A stretch of 5,148 nucleotides of DNA from an uncultured bacterium (GCA_905215425.1 CAJMQD010000093.1:1-5148); one strand, 5' to 3'. Shown: positions 1-5,098, numbered from the stretch's first letter. Notes: generated by a model not told the origin, from the letters alone. A program made the numbers and translations.

Positions 1-378
1 CTGGGCATCACCCCCGGCTTCGGCGGCACCCAGCGTCTGGCCCGCATCGTAGGCACTGCTCACGCTATGGAGCTGATCCTCACCGCCAAGGTCATCCCCG
101 CCTCCCAGGCCCAGGAGATCGGCCTGGTCAGCCATGTTTACGCCCCGGATGATCTGCTGCCTCAGGCCAAGGCTCTGGCCCAGGCCATCGCCGCCAATGC
201 CCAGGTGGCTGTGCGCCAGTCCAAAGCGGCCATTCGCCGTGGACTGCAGACCGATATGTACACGGCTACCGCCTTCGAGGCAGAGGCCTTCGGTCTGTGC
301 TTCTCCACCGAGGACCAGAAGGACGCCATGCGCGCTTTCGTCAACAAGGAAAAATTGGACGGCTTCAAAAACCGCTGA
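1..378 (+). CDS. crt: 3-hydroxybutyryl-CoA dehydratase (crotonase), 3' part
   Basis: This is the C-terminal 125 residues of a crotonase-fold enoyl-CoA hydratase, open from base 1 and ending at TGA 376-378. The family is usually about 260 residues, so roughly half is missing off the window edge and no start or RBS is visible. Family marks seen are LGITPGFGGTQRL at residues 1-13, the A-x-E-IGLV stretch at about 36-43, and the tail EAFGLCFSTEDQKDAM followed by AFVNKEKLDGFKNR. That tail is very close to clostridial Crt as I remember it. Crt dehydrates 3-hydroxybutyryl-CoA to crotonyl-CoA in the cytoplasmic butyrate pathway. The two catalytic glutamates of the family lie just upstream of this fragment, so activity cannot be judged here. 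Clostridial crt often sits with thl, hbd, bcd and etf genes, but any such partners are outside the window. Another enoyl-CoA hydratase specificity remains possible. The gene is followed by a repeat and a strong terminator, so it is probably the last gene of its unit. Confidence 0.85.
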   Translation: MGITPGFGGTQRLARIVGTAHAMELILTAKVIPASQAQEIGLVSHVYAPDDLLPQAKALAQAIAANAQVAVRQSKAAIRRGLQTDMYTATAFEAEAFGLCFSTEDQKDAMRAFVNKEKLDGFKNR

Positions 379-403
379 GTGTACTGCCATTCAGTGAACG
401 CTC

Positions 404-508
404 TGTCATTGCGAGCCAGTTCGCAAACCGGCGCAGCAATCCGTTTTCTCAGGCTTTATGGATGCGGATTCCCACGGCAGTGACACCGGTCACTGCCTGG
501 GAATGACA
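404..508. repeat. Palindromic intergenic repeat with terminal inverted repeats
   Basis: This stretch of about 105 bp begins TGTCATT (404-410) and ends AATGACA (502-508), a perfect 7-bp terminal inverted repeat. The arms 404-443 and 465-508 keep matching imperfectly inward to AATCCG (438-443) against CGGATT (465-470). Each arm carries its own hairpin. In the right arm GGCAGTGAC (476-484) pairs perfectly with GTCACTGCC (489-497) around a 4-base loop. In the left arm CCAGTT and AACCGG (416-431 region) pair with one mismatch. The result is a cruciform or three-hairpin shape typical of REP/MITE-like non-coding elements. From memory, similar TGTCATTGCGAG... elements occur in many copies between genes of GC-rich gut clostridia. 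Copy number cannot be tested in this window. No coding sense is seen. Confidence 0.7.
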
Positions 509-523
509 TTGTCCTTTTCAGAC

Positions 524-563
524 AAAGAGCTCCCGTCTCCTTTCGGAGACGGGAGCTCTTTTT
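524..563 (+). terminator. Strong intrinsic terminator after crt
   Basis: A perfect 17-bp stem is formed by 524-540 and 545-561 around the loop TTTC, and a T run covers 559-563. It terminates plus-strand transcription from crt. The stop codon of the convergent DUF2461 gene (562-564) touches the stem base. The left side has only AAA at the stem foot, so termination of the minus-strand unit by the same hairpin is plausible but weaker. Confidence 0.9.
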
Positions 564-1236
564 ACTGCCGTTTCGGTTCCGGGTCACCGGATAAGCTGCT
601 TAGATACTGATAGTAGGGCACCAGAAACTTTATATCCGCCAGCACCTGGTCGAACAGCTGCTGGGTAAACAGAACCCCCTCGCAGTTCTCCTCCCGACTG
701 ATGGCAATGTTCTTTCTGTTGTACCAGGGAGACAGCAGCGGTCCCGGGTCCCCTTTGGGCCGTTTATACTCCTGTCCCTCCAGGTGAAACGGTGAATGTT
801 CCAGCTGCCGTGCCAACCTCTCCACCGGGGCCGGATCCCGGTCGATCCGTGCCCGCAGGCGGGCCATAACGCCCGCCGGCGCGTCCCAATATCCCATCCC
901 GCTGCTGTAACACTCGGGAGCCAGTTCAAAATAGAAGGCGGGCACCGCCTCCCCCCGGTCATGGGGGCGCTGAAGCAGCAGCCACAGGTGGTCCTTATAG
1001 GGCCCTCGTCCGTAGAGCCGCCGGGCATCCCGATAAATGCGGCACACATGGAGATTCAGCCCCAACTCCGGGTACTCCTCCTCCATGGCCTGCCACAGCT
1101 GCCGTCCCAGCTCCTTCATTGGGGTATCCACCAGATCCAGAAACTCCTGTTTATGGGCCAGGAACCAACTGCGCTCGTTGTTGAATCGTATGCCCCAGAG
1201 AAAGTCTACCGCTCCCTGAGAAAAACCTTGAAACAT
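562..1236 (-). CDS. DUF2461 family protein
   Basis: This is a 224-residue soluble protein of the DUF2461 (TIGR02453) family, whose biochemical function is not known to me. Family signatures seen are an N-terminal F-x-GF...FL...NN-E-R-x-WF block (residues 2-25), the core RIYRDARRLYGRGPYKDHL (66-84, usually R-x-YRDxRFSxDKxPYK), FYFELAP with GMGYW (101-117), and EYKRPKGDP (156-164). The FSKDK part of the core is replaced here by RLYGR, a divergence common in clostridial members as far as I can recall. There is no signal peptide or membrane segment. ATG at 1234-1236 is preceded by AAAAGGAG (1245-1252 on the minus strand) with an 8-nt spacer, which fixes the start. The gene lies 62 nt downstream of the vanW-type gene on the same strand and is probably cotranscribed with it, although a hairpin sits in the gap. 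The stop codon TAA abuts the crt terminator. Confidence 0.85.
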   Translation of the reverse strand: MFQGFSQGAVDFLWGIRFNNERSWFLAHKQEFLDLVDTPMKELGRQLWQAMEEEYPELGLNLHVCRIYRDARRLYGRGPYKDHLWLLLQRPHDRGEAVPAFYFELAPECYSSGMGYWDAPAGVMARLRARIDRDPAPVERLARQLEHSPFHLEGQEYKRPKGDPGPLLSPWYNRKNIAISREENCEGVLFTQQLFDQVLADIKFLVPYYQYLSSLSGDPEPKRQ

Positions 1237-1261
1237 ATTTTTTGCTCCTTTTCGCTCTGTG

Positions 1262-1300
1262 GATAACCCCCCGCCCCGGCCGGGGCGAGGGGTTGTTATC
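1262..1300 (-). terminator. GC-rich intercistronic hairpin, possible attenuator
   Basis: GATAAC (1262-1267) pairs with GTTATC (1295-1300). CCCC (1268-1271) pairs with GGGG (1289-1292), and CGCCCC (1272-1277) pairs with GGGGCG (1282-1287) around GGCC. The only interruptions are a TT bulge and a single-A bulge. The hairpin overlaps the stop codon of the vanW-type gene (1299-1301) and lies just before the DUF2461 RBS. On the minus strand the stem is followed by CCACAGAGC with no T run, so it is not a canonical terminator. It may be an attenuator, an mRNA stabiliser or a processing site. Confidence 0.5.
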
Positions 1301-3167
1301 AGGACTGCTCGTTCTGTGCTTCGGCTCCAGTCTGGCCGGTCTCGCCGGCCTGACCGCCTTCGCCGGAGCCGCCGCCCTCCTGTCCAGTCTGACCGCTCTG
1401 TTCGGTTCCGGTCTGACTGCTATCCGGATTCTGGATGCCGGGATCCGGATTCTCCGGGGTTGTGGGGGTCGTGGGCGTTGTGGGCGTGGTGGGCTCTGTC
1501 ACCGGCTTGGGGGGCTGCCCGTTGACCCAGGTGGAGGGGTCGCCGTCGGCGGGGTTGTAGTAATAGGTATTGGGACGCATCTTATAGCGGCTGACTCCCA
1601 GATCCTGCTTCTCCACCAGTGTGCCGTCCTTCTCGTAGATATAGCGGTAGGCCTGAGCCTTGCGGCCCTTATAGGCGTACTGCTCCTTGTCCAGCACCAA
1701 TGTGCCTCTGGGCACCGAGCTGTCCGCCTTATAGACGGTGGTGGGTTCCACCCAGTCAAACTGGGTGCGCTCAGGCTTGGCATAGCGCCCATCGGCGTTG
1801 GTGCCCAGTATCTTCACCCGCAGATAGCGGCTGCCACCCTGGTCGTAGCTCTCGGTGATGATCTTAATGGGGTAGTCCGTGCTGTTTTTAAAGCGGAAAT
1901 CCAGACTGCCGTAGAACACGGTGGCGTCCATGCCGTCAGGCACATAGCCCACGGCAAAGGTGTGGTTGTGCCGCTCCACGATCTCCAGGGTGGTGTGTAG
2001 CACAGCGTAATAGAGGGTGGAGGAGGGCTGACAAATGCCGCCGCCGATGTCGTCCTGGGATTTCCCGCCCACATAGATGGGGGCCGCCAGATAGCCCTTG
2101 TCCGCTGTGCGGCTGCCGGTGGTGTTATTGTAAGAGAACACCTCGCCGGGCAGCAGAATCTTTCCGTTGCAGGCCGCCGCCGCCAGCTTTACATTATTCT
2201 TGCGGTTGGCGCTGCCGCCCACCTTGCTGGTGGCCTGCCCCAACACGTCCTTAAAGAGTTTGCTCTCAAGGGTGCTCTTGGTCTCTTTGGCCTTGGTAAT
2301 GGTCAGGGGGATGGAAAATGTCGTCCCCTCTCCGGCCTGCTCATACGCCTGCTCCAAGGCGGACCGGTCGAACTCTACCCCGTTTTGCTCTTCCGTGATC
2401 TGATAGGTCTCCGGATCCATGGCCGCGTCTTTTACCTCGGTATGCACCGCGTCATAGATGGCCTGGAAGTTGGGCTCCTCCGGCGGGTTTTGCCCGGTCA
2501 TGTCGGTCACATCCAACACCACCTGAGCCTGCCCCTCCGTCCCGGTCATAGCCCGGTCATAGGCTTCAGCCATAGTGTCTACCAGAGAGAACAGCACCCG
2601 CTCCCGGTCAATGGACAGGCCGGTTTTCCCCTTGGTCATCACCAGCTTGTCACCCTTGACCTCATAGCTGGCCTGGGTGGTATCGAAGCCCGCTTCCCGC
2701 CGCATCTGCTCCAGCAGGGCGTCCAGATCGGGCTGCTCCTGCCGTACCGTCACCTGGTTCAAAGACAGCTCCGTGCTGCCGCCCAGCAGGTGCCGGATGT
2801 ACTGAAAGCCCTGCGTTAAAAAGTGCTCCCGGCCGGCGGCCACCGCGGTGGGGCCGATGATATTGTTCTCTATGTTCAGCTGCTTGCCCGTCAGGACACC
2901 GCTCCAGCTGCCGCAGACCAGCTTCACAGACACATCGCCGGCCAGTTCGCTCTCCGCACTGTCGACCATCACTGTGACCTCTCCGGCTGTCATGCCGGAC
3001 AGATCCATCCCGGACACACTCACATTGGGCATCACCTGATCCTGTGCTCCTACCCAGGCACACAGGCCAATGTATCCCGCCAGCAAAACGGCGGCGGCTC
3101 CGCCCATCATCATAGGCAGCTTGCGTTTGCCCTGGTCAGGGCTCTGCTGCTCACGCTTGCCTTCCAT
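1299..3167 (-). CDS. Membrane-anchored VanW family protein
   Basis: This is a 622-residue envelope protein. Residues 1-16 are charged, 17-41 form one hydrophobic segment (signal anchor), and the rest should be extracytoplasmic. At 45-64 is the PNVSVSGMDLSGMT motif that opens many VanW proteins. Residues about 75-300 resemble the putative peptidoglycan-binding region (PF12229-like), ending in LxSKLFKDVLG. The VanW domain spans about 305-435 with GGGICQPSSTLYYAVL (375-390), ERHNH (398-402) and GMDATV (412-417). A G5-like beta segment may follow at about 470-535. The tail from about 549 is low complexity: four TTP repeats, then Gly/Gln/Thr/Glu. VanW occurs in some vancomycin-resistance clusters but its role is unresolved, and no van resistance genes are seen here. 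I chose ATG 3165-3167 because AAGGAG (3177-3182) precedes it by 9 nt. An in-frame GTG at 3189-3191 would add 8 residues but lacks a good RBS. No LPXTG sorting signal is present. Confidence 0.9.
   Translation of the reverse strand: MEGKREQQSPDQGKRKLPMMMGGAAAVLLAGYIGLCAWVGAQDQVMPNVSVSGMDLSGMTAGEVTVMVDSAESELAGDVSVKLVCGSWSGVLTGKQLNIENNIIGPTAVAAGREHFLTQGFQYIRHLLGGSTELSLNQVTVRQEQPDLDALLEQMRREAGFDTTQASYEVKGDKLVMTKGKTGLSIDRERVLFSLVDTMAEAYDRAMTGTEGQAQVVLDVTDMTGQNPPEEPNFQAIYDAVHTEVKDAAMDPETYQITEEQNGVEFDRSALEQAYEQAGEGTTFSIPLTITKAKETKSTLESKLFKDVLGQATSKVGGSANRKNNVKLAAAACNGKILLPGEVFSYNNTTGSRTADKGYLAAPIYVGGKSQDDIGGGICQPSSTLYYAVLHTTLEIVERHNHTFAVGYVPDGMDATVFYGSLDFRFKNSTDYPIKIITESYDQGGSRYLRVKILGTNADGRYAKPERTQFDWVEPTTVYKADSSVPRGTLVLDKEQYAYKGRKAQAYRYIYEKDGTLVEKQDLGVSRYKMRPNTYYYNPADGDPSTWVNGQPPKPVTEPTTPTTPTTPTTPENPDPGIQNPDSSQTGTEQSGQTGQEGGGSGEGGQAGETGQTGAEAQNEQS
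1455..1490 (-). repeat. Four 9-bp tandem repeats encoding Thr-Thr-Pro
   Basis: Thirty-six bases encode TTP four times in the linker between the folded part of the VanW protein and its Gly/Gln-rich tail. Third codon positions differ among units, so the units are diverged at DNA level and have been kept at protein level. Pro/Thr stretches of this type often serve as extended wall-spanning linkers. The unit count could vary between strains. Confidence 0.75.
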
Positions 3168-3176
3168 CTCTTCATT

Positions 3177-3182
3177 CTCCTT
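3177..3182 (-). promoter_or_regulatory. Ribosome binding site fixing the vanW-type start
   Basis: The minus strand reads AAGGAG, then 9 nt, then ATG at 3167. This favours the ATG over the upstream in-frame GTG (3189-3191), which has only AACAGCCAAGATCT before it. The predicted transcript start near 3209 would leave the GTG only about 18 nt of leader. Confidence 0.75.
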
Positions 3183-3215
3183 CAATGCCACAGATCTTGG
3201 CTGTTGTTCCCGGCC

Positions 3216-3244
3216 ATTATATCATTCCTTTCCCCTGTTTACAA
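3216..3244 (-). promoter_or_regulatory. Sigma-A-type promoter of the vanW-type gene
   Basis: On the minus strand -35 TTGTAA (3239-3244) is followed by a 17-nt spacer and a perfect -10 TATAAT (3216-3221). The -10 is preceded by TGA, giving an extended -10 (TGnTATAAT). Transcription should start near 3209, leaving a leader of about 40 nt to ATG 3167. This is the best promoter match in the window. Confidence 0.8.
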
Positions 3245-3260
3245 TTACAGATCAGTTACA
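3238..3260 (-). promoter_or_regulatory. WalR-like direct repeat at the -35 of the vanW-type promoter
   Basis: The minus strand reads TGTAAC-TGATC-TGTAAT (3260 down to 3244). This fits the WalR (YycF) consensus TGTWAH-N5-TGTWAH at every fixed and degenerate position. A third half-site, TGTAAA (3243-3238), follows without a gap and overlaps the -35. The 11-bp period is typical of OmpR/PhoB-family response regulators, so another regulator of that family, such as a PhoP, is also possible. WalR controls cell-wall metabolism genes in Firmicutes, which suits a wall-facing VanW protein. Binding is inferred. Confidence 0.45.
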
Positions 3261-3276
3261 GACTGTACCTTTTTCA

Positions 3277-3308
3277 GGAAAAAACCGGCCTCTGTTTTCG
3301 GTTTTTCC
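3277..3308. other. Imperfect inverted repeat in the divergent promoter region
   Basis: GGAAAAAACCG (3277-3287) is mirrored by CGGTTTTTCC (3299-3308) with one bulged A and an 11-nt spacer. It lies upstream of both divergent promoters. It could be an operator. It is not followed by a T run on either strand, so it is unlikely to be a terminator. Confidence 0.35.
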
Positions 3309-3346
3309 CCTCCTTCCCATATAACACCGATTTTAAGAAATTTCTA

Positions 3347-3375
3347 TGGTCAAGTTCTCCTCTTTGTGCTATTCT
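3347..3375 (+). promoter_or_regulatory. Candidate promoter of the xpaC-type gene
   Basis: -35 TGGTCA (3347-3352, 4 of 6) is followed by a 17-nt spacer and -10 TATTCT (3370-3375, 4 of 6). The -10 is preceded by TGC, which gives an extended -10. The leader would be about 52 nt. The match is clearly weaker than that of the divergent promoter, and TATAGA at 3376-3381 is an alternative -10. Confidence 0.45.
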
Positions 3376-3395
3376 TATAGATACAGTCGTTCCAA

Positions 3396-3425
3396 AGCTC
3401 CTCCGGAGCTGGCTACCTTAGGAGG
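3396..3425 (+). promoter_or_regulatory. Leader hairpin and strong RBS of the xpaC-type gene
   Basis: AGCTCC (3396-3401) pairs with GGAGCT (3405-3410) around a 3-nt loop. The RBS TTAGGAGG (3418-3425) follows and sits 9 nt before ATG 3435. The heptamer GGCTACC occurs on both sides of the RBS (3411-3417 and 3424-3430). CCTCC at 3400-3404 could instead pair with the GGAGG of the RBS, but that is only 5 bp and weaker than the hairpin. Confidence 0.5.
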
Positions 3426-3434
3426 CTACCCTTT

Positions 3435-4592
3435 ATGGCGCAGTATAAAAACAATTCCGGCCAAGGCAATGACCGTCTGTACTGGCTCATTGCCATCGGA
3501 CTGATCATCACCGGCGGCTTCGCTCCCATCGGCATCCTGATGATCGTCAGCAAACTGCTGAACGGCGACGGCAAAAAACGCTCGCAAAACCGCCCCGTCT
3601 CTGCCGCTGTTCAGCAGCAGAATCTGGGTGCCCGGACCAGCGGAAGTATCGGCGGCACCGCTCAGGCAGCTCCCGCTCCCAAAGCTTCCGCCCCGCACAA
3701 GCGCACCGCTCCCATTTTAAACCGTCTGGTAAGCAAGGGGAAGAAGCTGACCCTTTGGGGCGGCATTCTGGCCGCGCTGGCCGGCTTTACCTTTCTCTCT
3801 CAGGCCACCAGCTATCTGTGGGTCCTTCCTGACCTGGCGTGGTATCTGGAGGAGGTCATCCCTTCCCTGTGCTTCACCGCCGCGGGCGGCGGTATGCTGT
3901 GGGCCGGACTGCGGAAGAAGAAGCAGGCCCGTATCTACCGTCAATACCTGAACATGATCGGCAAGCAAAAGAGCGTATCCATTTCCTCCCTGGCTTCCGC
4001 CACCGGCACCTCCCCCGAAAAGGTCCGGAATACCCTGGAGGATATGCTGGAATATGATTTGTTCCCCGCAGGTTATCTGGACTATGGCGGCGACAAGCTG
4101 ATCCTGTCCGGCGCAGGGGTGGAAGACAAGCCCAAGGAGCAGCCCGCTCCCAAGGCTGAGGTCAAGAAAGACGAACAAAACAGCGTTCTGGCGGAGATCC
4201 GCGCGGTGAATGATGCCATCGACAACGAAAAGCTCTCCGCCCAGATCGACCGCATCGGCATGATCACGGCCAAAATCTTCGACTACCAAACGTCTCACCC
4301 GGATAAGTCCCCCCAGCTGCACAGCTTCCTCAGTTACTATCTGCCCACTACCCTGAAGATTCTCCGGGCCTATGCCCAACTGGAGGACCAGGAGGTAGCC
4401 GGCGAAAACATCACCGCTGCTATGGAGCGCATCGAGCATATGATGGACAAGGTCGTAGAGGGCTTTGAGACTCAGCTTGATATGCTGTTTCAGGGGGATG
4501 CCATGGACATCACCGCCGACGTGGAGGTGCTGGAGCGGATGTTGGCCAAGGACGGCCTGGCCGAGCATCAGGGCATGAAGCTCAGCGTATAA
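3435..4592 (+). CDS. XpaC-family membrane protein with winged-helix-like domain
   Basis: This is a 385-residue protein. Residues 14-39 are hydrophobic and 40-100 are a basic, Ala/Pro-rich linker. Two more hydrophobic segments lie at about 105-125 and 141-159, followed by RKKKQ. Residues 165-225 (YRQYLNMIGKQKSVSISSLA, then EKVRNTLEDML...LFPAGYLD) look like a winged-helix/PCI-like module common in clostridial membrane proteins. After an Ala/Pro/Lys linker, 245-372 match the XpaC family (PF10112, '5-bromo-4-chloroindolyl phosphate hydrolysis protein'): HPDKSPQLHSFLSYYLPTT, GENI, FETQLDMLF and DVEVLERML. The family name comes from a plate phenotype and the biochemical role is unknown. In Bacillus, xpaC is paired with a TelA-like gene, but no such gene follows here. 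The start is ATG 3435 with AGGAGG 9 nt upstream. The gene appears monocistronic, diverging from the vanW-type gene and closed by its own terminator. A role at the membrane or in envelope stress is only a guess. Confidence 0.85.
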   Translation: MAQYKNNSGQGNDRLYWLIAIGLIITGGFAPIGILMIVSKLLNGDGKKRSQNRPVSAAVQQQNLGARTSGSIGGTAQAAPAPKASAPHKRTAPILNRLVSKGKKLTLWGGILAALAGFTFLSQATSYLWVLPDLAWYLEEVIPSLCFTAAGGGMLWAGLRKKKQARIYRQYLNMIGKQKSVSISSLASATGTSPEKVRNTLEDMLEYDLFPAGYLDYGGDKLILSGAGVEDKPKEQPAPKAEVKKDEQNSVLAEIRAVNDAIDNEKLSAQIDRIGMITAKIFDYQTSHPDKSPQLHSFLSYYLPTTLKILRAYAQLEDQEVAGENITAAMERIEHMMDKVVEGFETQLDMLFQGDAMDITADVEVLERMLAKDGLAEHQGMKLSV

Positions 4593-4604
4593 TCTCAGTT
4601 TCTC

Positions 4605-4636
4605 TGTCCCCGGTCTAAAAGACCGGGGACATTTTT
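4605..4636 (+). terminator. Intrinsic terminator after the xpaC-type gene
   Basis: TGTCCCCGGTC (4605-4615) pairs perfectly with GACCGGGGACA (4621-4631) around TAAAA. TTTTT follows at 4632-4636. It lies 12 nt after the TAA stop and separates this gene from spoIIID. Confidence 0.92.
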
Positions 4637-4709
4637 ATGCCTTCAACACAGGTTTTTCCGTCCCGGTCGGCAGTGCCCCCGCCTTCCTGTAAGAATTTTC
4701 TTCCGCCCT

Positions 4710-4738
4710 TTCTATTTTTCCGTTTTCCCGCATATACA
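4710..4738 (+). promoter_or_regulatory. Candidate sigma-E-type promoter of spoIIID
   Basis: TTCTATT (4710-4716) and CATATACA (4731-4738) are separated by 14 nt. This resembles the sigma-E pattern (ATATT-like -35, about 14 nt, CATACAnT-like -10) with mismatches in both boxes. In Bacillus, spoIIID is transcribed by sigma-E in the mother cell. The position suits a leader of about 55-60 nt. No good sigma-A alternative is seen in 4637-4800. The match is imperfect, so the call leans on the gene's identity. Confidence 0.35.
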
Positions 4739-4801
4739 TGGCACAGTATGACGGCCCGCCGCTTCGGGCCCTGGCCCAAAAACAGGGGAGTGGATGCCAT
4801 T

Positions 4802-5095
4802 TTGAAAGGGAACATGGAAGAGAGGGCCTGCGCCCTGGCCCTGTACATCATAGAGAATCGGACCACCGTCCGTGCCGCCGCCGGGCGGTTCGGCGTATCA
4901 AAATCCACCGTCCATAAGGATCTTCAGGAGCGCCTGCCCACCTTTAATCGGACGCTGTATCTTCAGGTGAAGCAAGTTCTGGATGAAAACAAGGCTCAGC
5001 GGCACATCCGGGGCGGCATGGCTACCCGGGAAAAGTACCTGCATCAGCGCAAAGGATCCAAACCGGCAGCCGGCTTTCTTCCCCGGCCAATCTGA
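4802..5095 (+). CDS. spoIIID: Sporulation transcriptional regulator SpoIIID
   Basis: SpoIIID is a small DNA-binding protein that activates or represses many sigma-E and sigma-K genes in the mother cell during sporulation. With a TTG start at 4802 the product is 97 residues (Bacillus SpoIIID is 93). The helix-turn-helix is at about 22-42, with the near-invariant FGVSKSTVHKDL at 30-41. ERLP follows at 43-46, and the basic tail RHIRGG-x-AT-x-EKY lies at 67-79. In Bacillus that tail also contacts DNA. I chose TTG because MKGNMEER then lines up residue for residue with the known N-terminus (MHDYIKER in B. subtilis, similar in clostridia). AGGGGAG (4784-4790) lies 11 nt upstream. ATG 4814 is the alternative: it would drop four residues and has AAAGGG only 3 nt away. 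The open frame continues upstream to 4637, but that part is non-conserved and contains the promoter region. The gene stands alone between two terminators. Confidence 0.93.
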   Translation: MKGNMEERACALALYIIENRTTVRAAAGRFGVSKSTVHKDLQERLPTFNRTLYLQVKQVLDENKAQRHIRGGMATREKYLHQRKGSKPAAGFLPRPI

Positions 5096-5098
5096 TCC

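Noticed and set aside
297..506. Small plus-strand frame running from crt into the palindromic repeat
   Set aside because: It is out of frame with crt and ends inside an inverted-repeat element, with no RBS or motif.
1455..1490. Tandem repeats as a possible CRISPR array
   Set aside because: The 9-bp units have no spacers and encode an in-frame Thr-Thr-Pro repeat within a protein.
1242..2000. Long plus-strand open frame opposite the VanW C-terminal half
   Set aside because: It is antisense to a well-supported gene. Its hydrophobic Gly/Leu/Ala composition is what the reverse of the Gly/Gln-rich tail and GC-rich codons produces, and no family motif is seen.
1299..3167. Vancomycin-resistance gene cluster suggested by VanW
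   Set aside because: No vanA/vanB ligase, vanH, vanX, vanR or vanS is present. VanW-domain proteins are common in clostridial genomes outside resistance clusters.
2385..3380. Plus-strand open frames across the VanW N-terminal half and the intergenic region (2385-2819, 2823-3380)
   Set aside because: They are antisense to the VanW protein, with no RBS of note and no family resemblance. The second runs through the divergent promoter region.
3717..4568. Minus-strand open frame of 283 codons opposite the xpaC-type gene
   Set aside because: It lies almost wholly within the conserved XpaC-type coding region on the other strand. It shows no recognisable motifs, and GC-rich third positions readily create such shadows.
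4778..4787. AAAAACAGGG as a SpoIIID self-regulation site
   Set aside because: It matches 9 of 10 positions of the degenerate SpoIIID consensus, but a site this short and loose turns up often by chance and there is no second site to support it.
4637..4801. Upstream in-frame extension of SpoIIID starting at ATG 4637
   Set aside because: It starts inside the terminator T run, has no RBS, has a Pro/Phe-rich composition unlike SpoIIID, and would make the protein far longer than the family.
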